The notes under the pieces: model-generated
What the model was told of the DNA's origin: nothing
What the model saw: the letters and a program-made list of their open reading frames with translations, nothing else
Database searches by the model: none
Shown: piece by piece, positions 7,769 through 16,594 of the stretch
Numbering within the stretch: the stretch's first letter is position 1
How the letters are laid out: the number at the start of each line of letters is the position of its first letter
Source of the DNA: Hafnia alvei
GTDB taxonomy: Bacteria; Pseudomonadota; Gammaproteobacteria; Enterobacterales; Enterobacteriaceae
Assembly: GCF_034424155.1 (NCBI RefSeq)
Contig: NZ_CP139992.1
Location: 1,256,012 to 1,320,011, forward strand
Direction: 5' to 3'
DNA length: 64,000 nucleotides
Position numbers and translations under genes: made by a program

Positions 7769-8925
7769 AGCAATGGCGCTCTTTTGTCACCTCGCGCTGG
7801 CTGCTCGCGCTGCTTGCCGGAGCGATTATATTGCTGGCGGCGATCGGTCTTTCGCGGGGTTTTTCTGCGCCAGAACCGGTGATCACGGAGCAGGTTGATC
7901 GGGGTGACATTGAAAAAGTGGTTTTGGCGACCGGTACGCTTAAGCCATCGATGCAGGTCAACGTCGGGGCGCAGGTTAATGGGCAGCTACGAAAGCTGTA
8001 TGTCCGTCAGGGTGACAAAGTGGAGAAAGGGCAGTTGCTGGCGGAGATTGACCCCACGCTGCAAGAGTCCGATCTGAGCAATGCAACGGCGCAGTTAGCC
8101 AGCGCCAAAGCGCAAAAACTGGCCTCGCAGGCCATGCTGGTGCGCTATCGCCAAGAACTGAACCGCCAACAAGCCATGATGCGTGATGGTTCGGGTGTGC
8201 GAAGCGATGTGGAGCAAGCACAGGCGCAATATGACGCTCAGCGCCAGCAGGTCGAGATGAATGATGCGCAAATTGTGCAGGCCGAAATGGTTGTCAAAAC
8301 CGCCAACGCGAACCTGAGCTATACCCGCATTATTGCGCCTATCAGTGGTGAAGTGCTGGGCATTGTGACCAATGAAGGACAAACCATCGTGTCATCACAA
8401 ACGGCTCCCACCATTCTGGTATTAGCCGTCCTCGACAAAATGCTGGTTCAAACGCGGATCTCAGAGGCAGATATTCAGAAAATACAGCCCGGTCAACCGC
8501 TGTGGTTTTATGTGATTGCCAACCCTGAGAAACGATACACCAGCCGGATGGGCTTTGTTCAGCCCGCTCCTCAAGAAGCTATGGAAGAGCAGGCAAACGG
8601 GAATAGTGCGGCAAGCCAGCAGGCCAACGCGGTGTATTACAACGGCACGTTTGCTGTTGATAACGCACAGCGAGAACTGAAAACCTCCATGACGGCTCAG
8701 GTCTTTGTGCGCGTCGCCGAGGCGAAGAATGTGTTGCGTGTGCCGGTTTCGACGCTGGGACGGGCACTGAGCACCGACAGCTACCTGATCACCGTGCTTG
8801 AAAACGGCAAGCCACAGCAGCGCAAGATCCGTATTGGTATCAACGATCGTCAGTTTGCTCAGGTACTAGAGGGATTACAGCTGGGCGACCGCGTAGTGAT
8901 GCCAGCGGATGGGGCTCAGGGATGA
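7765..8925 (+). CDS. MacA-like periplasmic adaptor (HlyD/RND family)
   Basis: 386 residues. A single N-terminal membrane segment (LLALLAGAIILLAAIGL) is followed by the lipoyl/barrel-sandwich half (VGAQVNGQLRKLYVRQGDKV), a long coiled-coil hairpin rich in A and Q (about residues 95-175), the second lipoyl half (IIAPISGEVLGIVTNEGQ) and beta-barrel/membrane-proximal regions. The family links an inner-membrane ABC transporter to an outer-membrane channel. ATGA overlaps on both sides couple it to the C39 exporter before and MacB after. It is more MacA-like than CvaA-like, yet sits beside the C39 exporter, so it may serve one or both transporters. Confidence 0.92.
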   Translation: MKQWRSFVTSRWLLALLAGAIILLAAIGLSRGFSAPEPVITEQVDRGDIEKVVLATGTLKPSMQVNVGAQVNGQLRKLYVRQGDKVEKGQLLAEIDPTLQESDLSNATAQLASAKAQKLASQAMLVRYRQELNRQQAMMRDGSGVRSDVEQAQAQYDAQRQQVEMNDAQIVQAEMVVKTANANLSYTRIIAPISGEVLGIVTNEGQTIVSSQTAPTILVLAVLDKMLVQTRISEADIQKIQPGQPLWFYVIANPEKRYTSRMGFVQPAPQEAMEEQANGNSAASQQANAVYYNGTFAVDNAQRELKTSMTAQVFVRVAEAKNVLRVPVSTLGRALSTDSYLITVLENGKPQQRKIRIGINDRQFAQVLEGLQLGDRVVMPADGAQG

Positions 8926-10883
8926 GTGCGATAGCGAAGATGAATCCCATTATTGAGCTGCGTCACGTGTACCGCGAGTTTGTTGCCGGTAACCAAACTC
9001 ACGTGGTGCTCAATGATATTACGCTGACGATTGCGCAAGGCGAGATGGTTGCCATTATTGGTGCCTCGGGCTCAGGAAAATCGACGTTGATGAACATCAT
9101 TGGCTGTCTGGATAAATCCACGCGGGGCGAGGTTCTGATCAACGGGATTAGCGTTAACGAAACGGATAGCGATCGGCTTGCTGAGCTACGCAGCTGCTAT
9201 CTCGGGTTTATATTCCAGCGCTATCACCTAATGCCCTATCTGACCGCAGAAGAAAACATCGCTATCCCCGCGTTGTATACCGCCATGCCCGAAAGTGAAC
9301 GCAAAGCGCGTATTCAAATGCTGGGGCAAAAATTGGGTCTGAAAAGTCGCTTAGGCTATCGCCCAGCGCAGCTTTCTGGCGGGCAGCAGCAGCGCGTAAG
9401 CATTTGCCGCGCGTTAATCAATGGCGCGCAGGTGATCCTCGCGGATGAGCCTACCGGCGCTTTGGATAGCGTTAGCGGTAAGGCTTTAATGGGGGTTCTT
9501 CACCAGCTGCATGCGGATGGGCATACGGTCATTATTGTCACGCACGATCACGGCGTCGCTAAACAGGCGCAGCGCATCGTTGAAATCAGCGACGGTCGCA
9601 TTATCGCGGATGAAATCAATCAGTCCTGCCCCGAAGATCGTTTAGCGCAGCACATTCCCGTGGTTCGAGATAACGGGCGAGCTTCGCTGTGGCGCAGCAT
9701 TCATGAATCGATGCGGATGGCTTGGCGTTCTCTATTGGGGCATCGCATGCGCACGTTTTTATCCATGCTCGGCATCATCATTGGCATTTCATCGGTGGTG
9801 TCTTCAATGGCCGTGGGGGAAGGGGCGCGCCAGACCATCATGAATGAAATTGGCAAGTTAGGTAACACCACGCTAGAAATTCGACCGGGTACTGGCTGGG
9901 GCAGCAAGCGGCCTGATATGGAACGCGCGCTGTCGCTTAATGACGTGGCGAGTCTGCAAAAGCAGCCGTGGGCAGAGGGGGTATCCCCACAGGTGAGCAG
10001 CATGGCTACCGCAGTGCGCAAAGGCTACGACTCGTCGATGATGTTATCCGGCGTATCACAGGATTTCTTTGCGCTACAGGGCATTCGTTTTATTCAAGGC
10101 AATGGGTTTACCGCTCGTGATGTCGCCGAAGGGGAGCCGGTTCTGGTGCTGGATGAAACCAGCCGCGACACCCTGTTTCAAGATGGCGAAGATCCTCTCG
10201 GCCAAATTGTGCAGATTGCTGGCGCATCATGGCGCGTGGTGGGGGTGGCGGTGAAACCTGGGCCAAAAGTGGTGGGTGGATTTATGGCGGGATGGCTGCC
10301 CTATACTTCGCTGCAACAGCGTATTTCCGGTGATAAACCTTTGGAAGCGATCGTTCTGCGCTTTCAAGAGTCCTTAACGCCTCAGGATGCGATGCAGACC
10401 GTTGAGCATCTGCTGACACGTGAGCACGGGAAGAAAGACTTCTTCTCTCAAACCGACGACCAGCTCACCAAGGCGATGCAGAAAACCTCCGATTCGATGT
10501 CGCTGCTGATCACCGCGATTGCCGCTATTTCACTGCTGGTGGGCGGCGTTGGGGTGATGAATATCATGTTGGTTTCCGTAACGGAAAGAACCCATGAAAT
10601 CGGGATCCGGCTTTCGGTGGGCGCGCGTCCCTCCGACATCATGCATCAGTTTTTAATCGAAGCCGTGATGATTTGCACCTTGGGCGGCCTTGTCGGGGTA
10701 GGGGGCTCGTGGATTGCGGCTCAGATTTTTGCTCTGATCACCGATGAGTTTTCGATGGCGTTCACGTGGCTTCCCGTGGCGATTGCGTGCGCGTTCTCTG
10801 CGCTTATCGGTTTGACCTTCGGTTATTTTCCAGCGCGCAGTGCGGCGAAGCTCAACCCAACTGAGGCGCTGGCTCGCGAATGA
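8922..10883 (+). CDS. MacB-like ABC transporter (fused ATPase and permease)
   Basis: 653 residues, the normal MacB size. N-terminal ATPase: Walker [10 protein letters not shown], signature LSGGQQQR, Walker [14 protein letters not shown] first transmembrane helix ([19 protein letters not shown]) leads to a large periplasmic domain (about residues 300-520), then three C-terminal helices with the FtsX-type signature [20 protein letters not shown]. MacB drives export of substrates from the periplasm through MacA and TolC by mechanotransmission. Overlaps of four bases with both neighbours make a MacA-MacB-channel unit. The start at 8922 was kept for its ATGA overlap; ATG 8940 is an alternative. 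Substrate here is unknown. Confidence 0.93.
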   Translation: MSAIAKMNPIIELRHVYREFVAGNQTHVVLNDITLTIAQGEMVAIIGASGSGKSTLMNIIGCLDKSTRGEVLINGISVNETDSDRLAELRSCYLGFIFQRYHLMPYLTAEENIAIPALYTAMPESERKARIQMLGQKLGLKSRLGYRPAQLSGGQQQRVSICRALINGAQVILADEPTGALDSVSGKALMGVLHQLHADGHTVIIVTHDHGVAKQAQRIVEISDGRIIADEINQSCPEDRLAQHIPVVRDNGRASLWRSIHESMRMAWRSLLGHRMRTFLSMLGIIIGISSVVSSMAVGEGARQTIMNEIGKLGNTTLEIRPGTGWGSKRPDMERALSLNDVASLQKQPWAEGVSPQVSSMATAVRKGYDSSMMLSGVSQDFFALQGIRFIQGNGFTARDVAEGEPVLVLDETSRDTLFQDGEDPLGQIVQIAGASWRVVGVAVKPGPKVVGGFMAGWLPYTSLQQRISGDKPLEAIVLRFQESLTPQDAMQTVEHLLTREHGKKDFFSQTDDQLTKAMQKTSDSMSLLITAIAAISLLVGGVGVMNIMLVSVTERTHEIGIRLSVGARPSDIMHQFLIEAVMICTLGGLVGVGGSWIAAQIFALITDEFSMAFTWLPVAIACAFSALIGLTFGYFPARSAAKLNPTEALARE

Positions 10884-12277
10884 AACTTCATTACGTTATC
10901 TCCATCATTTTGCTGTTATCGGGCTGTGGCAACCTGACGCGCAGTGACTATCAGCGCCCACAGCTCTCTTATCCTACGCAGTGGCAGAAACAAATGGCGC
11001 AAGATCCCAACGTGTTGGCATCGGAGTCTGAAAACTGGTGGCAAGGGTTTAACGATCCGCGTCTGACGCGGGTGGTTAATCAAGTTCTTGCGAGCAATAA
11101 CGATTTAGCCGCCGCGGCGATTACGCTTCAGCAGGCACGGGTTGCCGCTGGACTCACCAATACCAATTTAACCCCAGACGTTTCGCTCGGGGGATCGGCC
11201 AGTAATAGTCAATCGGTGCGTCACCATTCGGCGGCGCAGGAGAGCTACGCGGCGTCTTTGTCGATCAATTATGAGCTGGATTTGTGGGGGAAATTAGCTC
11301 GGGTGCGTGAGCAAGGCGAGTGGCAGGCCACCGCGAGCGAGCAAGATTATCGGGCGACGGTGCTATCAACCATTGGCACAACCGCGCAAATTTACTGGAC
11401 CATCGCGTTGCTCAATCAGCAGATCGGCAATTTGCGCGATAGTTTGGATATTGCTGAACAAACGCTGGCGCAGATTGAGTCTTGGCATTCGGTGGGTAAA
11501 GTCGGTTTGCTCGACGTATTGCAGGCGCGCCAAACGCGCCTAAGTCGCCAGAATTCATTGCGGGCGCTGTTGCAGCAGCGCGAAGCCTCTCGTAATGCGT
11601 TGGCACTGCTTCTTAACCGTCCCGCAGAGCAGCATACCGATGAACTCGCCACGCTTAATACCGATCAGCGGGTAGCCATAGCCGCGGTAACGCCGCTGGC
11701 GGTCATTAGCCAGCGTCCTGATATTCAGGCGGCCGAGTCTCGGCTGCGTGCGGCGCTGGCGGGCTACGACGCTGCGCGTCTGAGCTTTTATCCTTCGCTC
11801 TCGTTGAACGCGACCATGAACGCCGGAAGTCAGGTTTTCAGCCAGTGGTTTAACAACCCGACCCGCACCGTGGGTAGCGCTGTCGCCTTGCCGTTTATTC
11901 AGTGGAACACCGTGCAGCTCACCATCGAACAGTCGAATTTGCAGATCAAGCAGGCGGCGGTGAAGTTTCGCCAGACGGCTTATACCGCGCTTTCTGAAGT
12001 GGATAACGCCATGGAGCAGCGGCTGAGTGCGGATGAGCAACGTGGCCGTTTACAGCAATCGTTAGCGTTAGGTAAACAGCGTTTAGCGTTGACTGAAAGC
12101 CGTTATCGAGCAGGTGCAGTGGACTACCAAACGTTGCTCGATGCGCAGGATGTACAGCTCACATTGGAAAACAGCCTGACGCAGGCGCAGTACGACTACC
12201 TCTATGCCACGCTACAGCTATGGCTGGCACAGGGCGGTGGAAATTCGGAACCAAGGACAATCAAAAATGCAGCGTAA
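10880..12277 (+). CDS. TolC/NodT-family outer-membrane efflux lipoprotein
   Basis: 465 residues. A lipoprotein signal with LLLSGC puts the lipidated cysteine at residue 16. The body has the two repeated outer-membrane-factor halves with long alpha-helical coiled coils (for example the DIAEQTLAQIESWHSVGKVG segment and its counterpart LTESRYRAGAVDYQTLLDAQ). The family forms trimeric channels from periplasm to outside. Four-base overlap with macB-like gene; the next gene starts inside its last eleven bases. A private channel means the cluster need not rely on chromosomal TolC. Confidence 0.92.
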   Translation: MKLHYVISIILLLSGCGNLTRSDYQRPQLSYPTQWQKQMAQDPNVLASESENWWQGFNDPRLTRVVNQVLASNNDLAAAAITLQQARVAAGLTNTNLTPDVSLGGSASNSQSVRHHSAAQESYAASLSINYELDLWGKLARVREQGEWQATASEQDYRATVLSTIGTTAQIYWTIALLNQQIGNLRDSLDIAEQTLAQIESWHSVGKVGLLDVLQARQTRLSRQNSLRALLQQREASRNALALLLNRPAEQHTDELATLNTDQRVAIAAVTPLAVISQRPDIQAAESRLRAALAGYDAARLSFYPSLSLNATMNAGSQVFSQWFNNPTRTVGSAVALPFIQWNTVQLTIEQSNLQIKQAAVKFRQTAYTALSEVDNAMEQRLSADEQRGRLQQSLALGKQRLALTESRYRAGAVDYQTLLDAQDVQLTLENSLTQAQYDYLYATLQLWLAQGGGNSEPRTIKNAA

Positions 12278-13520
12278 TAATGAGATGAGACGCGTTGTGG
12301 TGACCGGCTATGGCGCAATCACGCCTTTGGGCTCAAATGCACAGGCCAGCTGGCAGGCCATCATGGATTATCAGTTGGGCTATGGCTACGTGGATAAAAC
12401 TGAACTGGGTATCAAGGCGCATTTTCTGGGGCTTATCGCGGAAGAGCCGAGTTTAAAAGGCGTACCGGCCGCGATCCGTCGGCGTTTGCCGCGTTTTGCT
12501 CGGCTGACGCTAGGCGCCGCGCGTGAGGCGATGAGCATGGCGTTTGGTGAAAGCTCGCCGCTCGATTTTTACTCTCCCCTGATGTGTGGCGCCATTATGG
12601 GAACCGGCTGGGGTGGACTCGACGAAAGCTATTATGCTGCCAGAGAGTTTGCCTTACAGGGCGTTTCCTCTCCGTTCAACTGTTTTTATACCATGCCGAA
12701 CGTGACGTCGGCTGCATGCAGCCAATATTGGAATCTGCGTGGCTATCAAAATACCGTTGTGGCCGCGTGCGCAACGGGAACGGTCGCTATTGGCGATGCT
12801 TTCGAGGCTATCCGTAGCGGCCGCGCCAATATGATGCTCGCCGGTGCCGGGGAATCTCTAACGGGTGACGGTGCCGTGTGGAACATCGACGTGCTCGGCG
12901 TGCTGTGTCACGAGCCGAGCGATCCTCTGCGTGCAAGCTGTCCTTTTAGCGCCCAGCGTAACGGTTTTGTACTTTCAGAAGGTGCCAGCGTGCTGTGCTT
13001 GGAAGAGCGGGAAAGCGCGTTGGCACGAGGGGCCACCATTTTAGGCGAAGTCACCGGATACGGTAATTTCTCCGATGCCTTTGATTTTACCTCCCCGGCG
13101 GAAGACTGCGTGGCCCGTGTGGCCACGATCAAGCATGCGCTAGAGCAAGCGGGGCTGGCACCGGAGGATCTGGACTATATCAATGCCCATGGCACTTCTA
13201 CGCCGCTTAACGATCTCAATGAAACCCAAGCGCTGAAGCTGGCTTTAGGCCAAACGGCGTATGCGATCCCAACGTCGAGCACTAAATCATATTCAGGCCA
13301 CCTGATTGCTGCCGCAGGCGCTTTTGAGGCGATTATCTGTTTACAGGCGATGCAACACCAGATTATGCCCGCAACCGCGCATCTGACGGAGCCTGATCCT
13401 TTGTGCGATCTCGATTATATCGCTGAAGGGCACCGAGCTGGGCGAGTGACGCGTGCGCTGAACCTGAGTTTTGGCTTCGGCGGCGCGAATGCAGCATTGA
13501 TTCTGGAGCAGCATCCGTGA
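12267..13520 (+). CDS. Beta-ketoacyl-ACP synthase (FabF/KAS II-like)
   Basis: 417 residues from ATG 12267, chosen because AAGGA lies ten bases before it; the open frame reaches further back into the preceding gene. Typical KAS start RRVVVTGYGAITPLG, active-site cysteine near residue 168 in VAACATGTVAIG, the first histidine in NAHGTSTPLND and the second with its lysine in TKSYSGHLIAAAGA, so the Cys-His-His set is intact and the enzyme should be active, not a chain-length factor. It condenses an acyl chain with malonyl-ACP. With the dehydratase, ACP and reductase that follow it forms a small fatty-acid-synthase-like set inside an export operon; product chain length is unknown. Confidence 0.92.
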   Translation: MQRNNEMRRVVVTGYGAITPLGSNAQASWQAIMDYQLGYGYVDKTELGIKAHFLGLIAEEPSLKGVPAAIRRRLPRFARLTLGAAREAMSMAFGESSPLDFYSPLMCGAIMGTGWGGLDESYYAAREFALQGVSSPFNCFYTMPNVTSAACSQYWNLRGYQNTVVAACATGTVAIGDAFEAIRSGRANMMLAGAGESLTGDGAVWNIDVLGVLCHEPSDPLRASCPFSAQRNGFVLSEGASVLCLEERESALARGATILGEVTGYGNFSDAFDFTSPAEDCVARVATIKHALEQAGLAPEDLDYINAHGTSTPLNDLNETQALKLALGQTAYAIPTSSTKSYSGHLIAAAGAFEAIICLQAMQHQIMPATAHLTEPDPLCDLDYIAEGHRAGRVTRALNLSFGFGGANAALILEQHP

Positions 13521-14293
13521 ATTCCGTTCAATACACTTTGGCTGATGCCAACCGCTGGGCTGAATTCTCCGGTGACTATAACCCGATTCATTTTGATCTT
13601 GAGCAGGCACGACTGCGTGGTGAAGGTCTTAGGGTTCATGGGATGCGCGCACTGCTGGATATCAAACAGGAGATTGCACGTGCGGCGTTGGGCTTGGATG
13701 AGTCGGCGGCTTATCTGCGCTGCGTCGCGCGATTACGCCAGCCGGTGTGGTGCGATACGCCCTATCAACTGATCCGTGCGGGACGAAAGGCCTCCATTGT
13801 TCACTCAGATTCAGGGATAGCGAGCATGTCATGTCAGGTGAGCGCCGTGCAGTCTTTGGTCGATGGTTATAAGGGGGAAAGCGGAACGCTTGAGGCTGTG
13901 GATATCATCCGTCATGGGCAGACGTTTTCTGCCTTACAGCCGCATACCCAACAGTGGCAATTTTTGGACGCGCTGCTGTTTCGCTACCTGATCCATGATA
14001 GCGGGCTGCTGCGCCAGCAGGTACTTTGCCACTATTTCCCCGAGAATGCGCAGGCATCATTTGAGGCGATTTTTACCCAGTTTCCTGTGGTTCAGACCCA
14101 TCAGGAACTGGTGTTCGATCGTCGCTTGCTTGCTTCATGGGAACCCTCGATTTCACCTGAGGCGCTGGTTATCCACATTGAGCCAGCGCTACTCATCAAC
14201 GATGCACCGGGCAGCGCGCTGGTGCGAATTGCCGCACATACACACTATCAGCATGCATTTATCAGCAATGCGATTACGTTAAAAATTGGCTAA
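13517..14293 (+). CDS. MaoC-like (hotdog-fold) 3-hydroxyacyl dehydratase/hydratase
   Basis: 258 residues. The N-terminus RWAEFSGDYNPIHFD is the MaoC/R-hydratase signature (S/GD-x-NPIH-x-D, holding the catalytic Asp and His), followed by VHGMRALL, matching the HGM motif. The C-terminal half (about 130-258) may be a second hotdog domain but lacks a clear catalytic motif. By family it removes water from 3-hydroxyacyl thioesters, giving a trans-2-enoyl chain, or works in reverse. Four-base overlap with the ketosynthase gene. It occupies the place a FabA/FabZ would have in a fatty-acid set. I recognise the family but not a specific named member. Confidence 0.75.
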   Translation: MNSVQYTLADANRWAEFSGDYNPIHFDLEQARLRGEGLRVHGMRALLDIKQEIARAALGLDESAAYLRCVARLRQPVWCDTPYQLIRAGRKASIVHSDSGIASMSCQVSAVQSLVDGYKGESGTLEAVDIIRHGQTFSALQPHTQQWQFLDALLFRYLIHDSGLLRQQVLCHYFPENAQASFEAIFTQFPVVQTHQELVFDRRLLASWEPSISPEALVIHIEPALLINDAPGSALVRIAAHTHYQHAFISNAITLKIG

Positions 14294-14321
14294 TTAGCCG
14301 CTGAATAATAAGGGAAAAAAC

Positions 14322-14573
14322 ATGAGCCAGTATGATGTTATCTATGAAAAAGTGAGTGAGATGATTGCCGATGCCAAAGATTTAGAGTGTGAAGATATTC
14401 AGGCCGATGCGCCTCTAGCGCTCCTTTCGCTGGATAGTTTGGACTACGTGGAGTTGATCATCTTAGCCAAGCGAGAATTTGGTGTGACCTTAACCGCCGA
14501 ACTCTTTATTCAGCATCCGAATATTACGCTGCGCGAAGTGTGTGAGTTTATCGATAAGGAGTCAGTGGCCTAA
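14322..14573 (+). CDS. Acyl carrier protein
   Basis: 83 residues, acidic, with LALLSLDSLDYVELI: Ser39 in the DSL motif is the phosphopantetheine attachment site. RBS AAGGGAAAA precedes the ATG. It differs clearly from housekeeping AcpP in length and sequence. It presumably carries the growing chain for the neighbouring ketosynthase, dehydratase and reductase and could hand it to the LpxL-like acyltransferase. No phosphopantetheinyl transferase is encoded nearby, so activation by a host enzyme is assumed. One base separates it from the reductase start. Confidence 0.92.
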   Translation: MSQYDVIYEKVSEMIADAKDLECEDIQADAPLALLSLDSLDYVELIILAKREFGVTLTAELFIQHPNITLREVCEFIDKESVA

Positions 14574-14574
14574 C

Positions 14575-15312
14575 ATGACGCAGAAATGGGTATTGATCAC
14601 CGGCGGAAGTCGCGGAATCGGGCAGACGCTGGTCACTGAATTATTGCCGCGGTGGAATGTGGTGTTTACGGGGCGCAGCGCTGAAAGTCTAGTGGGGACG
14701 CAGAGACGAGCCGAAAATCTTCAAACGGACACCTGGGTACAAGGCTATGCCTGCGATGGGAAAAATGAGCAACAGGTTGCGCAGCTGGCTCAACGATTAA
14801 TCGATAAATTTGGCGCGCCGAGCGCCGTTATTCACAATGCTGGGGTGACGCGAGACGCACTGCATATACATCAAGACGCTGAAATTTGGCGAGATGTGCT
14901 GGAGACGAATCTGGTGGCGATTATCAATTGGAACCGCGTGTTGCTTCCGGCGATGATGCTGCAAGGGCAGGGGGCGATAGTATTGATGTCCTCGGTGAGT
15001 GCGATTAAGGGAAACCGTGGGCAGACGGCCTATGCGGCGAGTAAAGCGGCGATGATGGGACTGGCGCGTTCGCTGGCGTGCGAAGTGGGCCGTTTTGGCA
15101 TTCGAGTCAACTGCTTGGCGCCAGGCCTTATCGATAGCGGTATGACTCAAGCTATTCCTGAATCTAAGCTAAAAGCAATGCGTCAGGAGATCCCGCTGCG
15201 CCGCTTGGGGCACCCACACGAAGTCGCTAAAGCGGCAGAGTTTTTAATCGGTGAAAATAGCCATTATTTAACGGGACAAACGCTTATTCTCGATGGCGGG
15301 CTGTCCGCTTAA
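14575..15312 (+). CDS. 3-oxoacyl-ACP reductase (FabG-like short-chain dehydrogenase)
   Basis: 245 residues from ATG 14575; the frame extends upstream, but this start gives the normal SDR beginning MTQKWVLITGGSRGIG and has AAGGAG upstream. Cofactor motif TGGSRGIG, structural motif IHNAGVT, catalytic Ser in MSSVSAIKG, and YAASK with Tyr about 153 and Lys 157. The C-terminal LTGQTLILDGGLSA is typical for FabG-type enzymes. It reduces 3-ketoacyl-ACP with NAD(P)H. It is the last gene of the cluster; it converges on the HD-domain gene with only 32 bases between stops. No enoyl reductase follows. Confidence 0.92.
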   Translation: MTQKWVLITGGSRGIGQTLVTELLPRWNVVFTGRSAESLVGTQRRAENLQTDTWVQGYACDGKNEQQVAQLAQRLIDKFGAPSAVIHNAGVTRDALHIHQDAEIWRDVLETNLVAIINWNRVLLPAMMLQGQGAIVLMSSVSAIKGNRGQTAYAASKAAMMGLARSLACEVGRFGIRVNCLAPGLIDSGMTQAIPESKLKAMRQEIPLRRLGHPHEVAKAAEFLIGENSHYLTGQTLILDGGLSA

Positions 15313-15344
15313 TGGCCTGAGTATTCGATCGATTAAGTCTGTTT

Positions 15345-16538
15345 TTATTCATGCTTTTCGCGATTTAACGCGTGGTTGAGTTTATCGATATGTTGCACCA
15401 ATGCGCGTCTTTCACGCGTCGTTACCTGATAGATTTGTACCAACATAGCGGCGTGAACGCTGGTTAGACGAAAAAGGGCTGGCGAAATTTCATTCTGCCG
15501 TACGGCCAGTTTTAAATCAGCGATAAGCCCATGAGTGGACAGTTTTTTTTCTAGCACCAAAGCGGTTCGATGACTGACGTAGAGAATCTCTTGCTCGACA
15601 GGGCCGCTCGCTCTTTCTTCTTTAGAGGATGACTGCATCATGCACCATTCAGCGATATCACTCATTCCTTCAATGGGCTGAAGTATTTCCCAAATATGCT
15701 GAGGGGAGTGCGGTGAAGTTCGATCGAGACTGCCAATGTTGTGCAAAAATCCAGCGATTTCTGTTTTTAGGCACTGTGTAGGGGGAATGCCCGCTTCTTT
15801 CGCCAGATAGCCGGCGAGGCGTCCTACAACCAGTGAATGGCAATCATCATCTTCGCTGAACTGATCGATGATAAATGCCAGTAAATTCATGATATCGCGA
15901 AAGTTATGCAGCGAGATTGTATTGTTATGAATCCGAGGGATTTCTCTAATGTAATCAAGATAGTTAGAGGATTGAATGACAGACCAAAAAACATCACGCG
16001 CAGCGATTTTTGTAAAGGCCTGAATAAATTCAGGTTTATACAATACATTGATACCTTCCTGAATTTTCTTTGTCAGCACATCCCGCAGAGCAAACAGATC
16101 TTGGTGGCGATATTGTGCCAGAAGCACATCAATACGATCGGCCAAGTAGATAATATGGCTTTCTTCGGGAACCTGCTCGCCGTCAATAATGCTGCCGGTA
16201 CCGTAATCCCAGCAGGTGTGATGATAGCGGACAAAATCGCTAAGCGGTTTGAATAGCGGAATATGGGCTAATAACAGACCACCAATAAGTGCATGATTGT
16301 TATGATCATTATCATAATAGCTGAGCGGCGCTAGCCTAGATTGCTCATTCAGGCCGCCGATATCATGTAATAGCGCAGCCAGCAGCGTTTGACGACAGCT
16401 TGCGGGTGAGAACGAAGCTTCTTTGGCTAAATGCCATGCGATGAATGCCGTTCGAACATGATGCATGTTCAGTTTTGGGTTTATCATATCAATGGTTTTA
16501 GATATGCAGGCTAATGTTTGTATTAGGTTTATATCCAT
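15345..16538 (-). CDS. Tandem HD-domain protein (HD-GYP-like, second HD degenerate)
   Basis: 397 residues. First half: HHVRTAFIAWHLA, TLLAALLHDIGGLN and VRYHHTCWDYGTG reproduce the H...HD...HH...D pattern of HD-GYP cyclic-di-GMP phosphodiesterases, but the GYP triplet itself is not intact. Second half: DCHSLVVGRLAGYLAKEAG and EIAGFLHNIGSLD have HN in place of HD and lack a clear HH, so this copy looks inactive. The C-terminal region LTSVHAAMLVQIYQ and a basic tail end the protein. Possible roles are phosphodiesterase or nucleotide-binding regulator. It converges on the peptide/fatty-acid cluster and need not be part of it. Confidence 0.6.
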   Translation of the reverse strand: MDINLIQTLACISKTIDMINPKLNMHHVRTAFIAWHLAKEASFSPASCRQTLLAALLHDIGGLNEQSRLAPLSYYDNDHNNHALIGGLLLAHIPLFKPLSDFVRYHHTCWDYGTGSIIDGEQVPEESHIIYLADRIDVLLAQYRHQDLFALRDVLTKKIQEGINVLYKPEFIQAFTKIAARDVFWSVIQSSNYLDYIREIPRIHNNTISLHNFRDIMNLLAFIIDQFSEDDDCHSLVVGRLAGYLAKEAGIPPTQCLKTEIAGFLHNIGSLDRTSPHSPQHIWEILQPIEGMSDIAEWCMMQSSSKEERASGPVEQEILYVSHRTALVLEKKLSTHGLIADLKLAVRQNEISPALFRLTSVHAAMLVQIYQVTTRERRALVQHIDKLNHALNREKHE

Positions 16539-16594
16539 GATTATTTTTATTTGAGGTGAGTGATTTTTAAAATATTACATTAAATAATAGTAAC

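Noticed and set aside
12204-12266. Longer ketosynthase start inside the outer-membrane channel gene
   Set aside because: ATG 12267 has AAGGA at the right distance and gives the usual KAS start.
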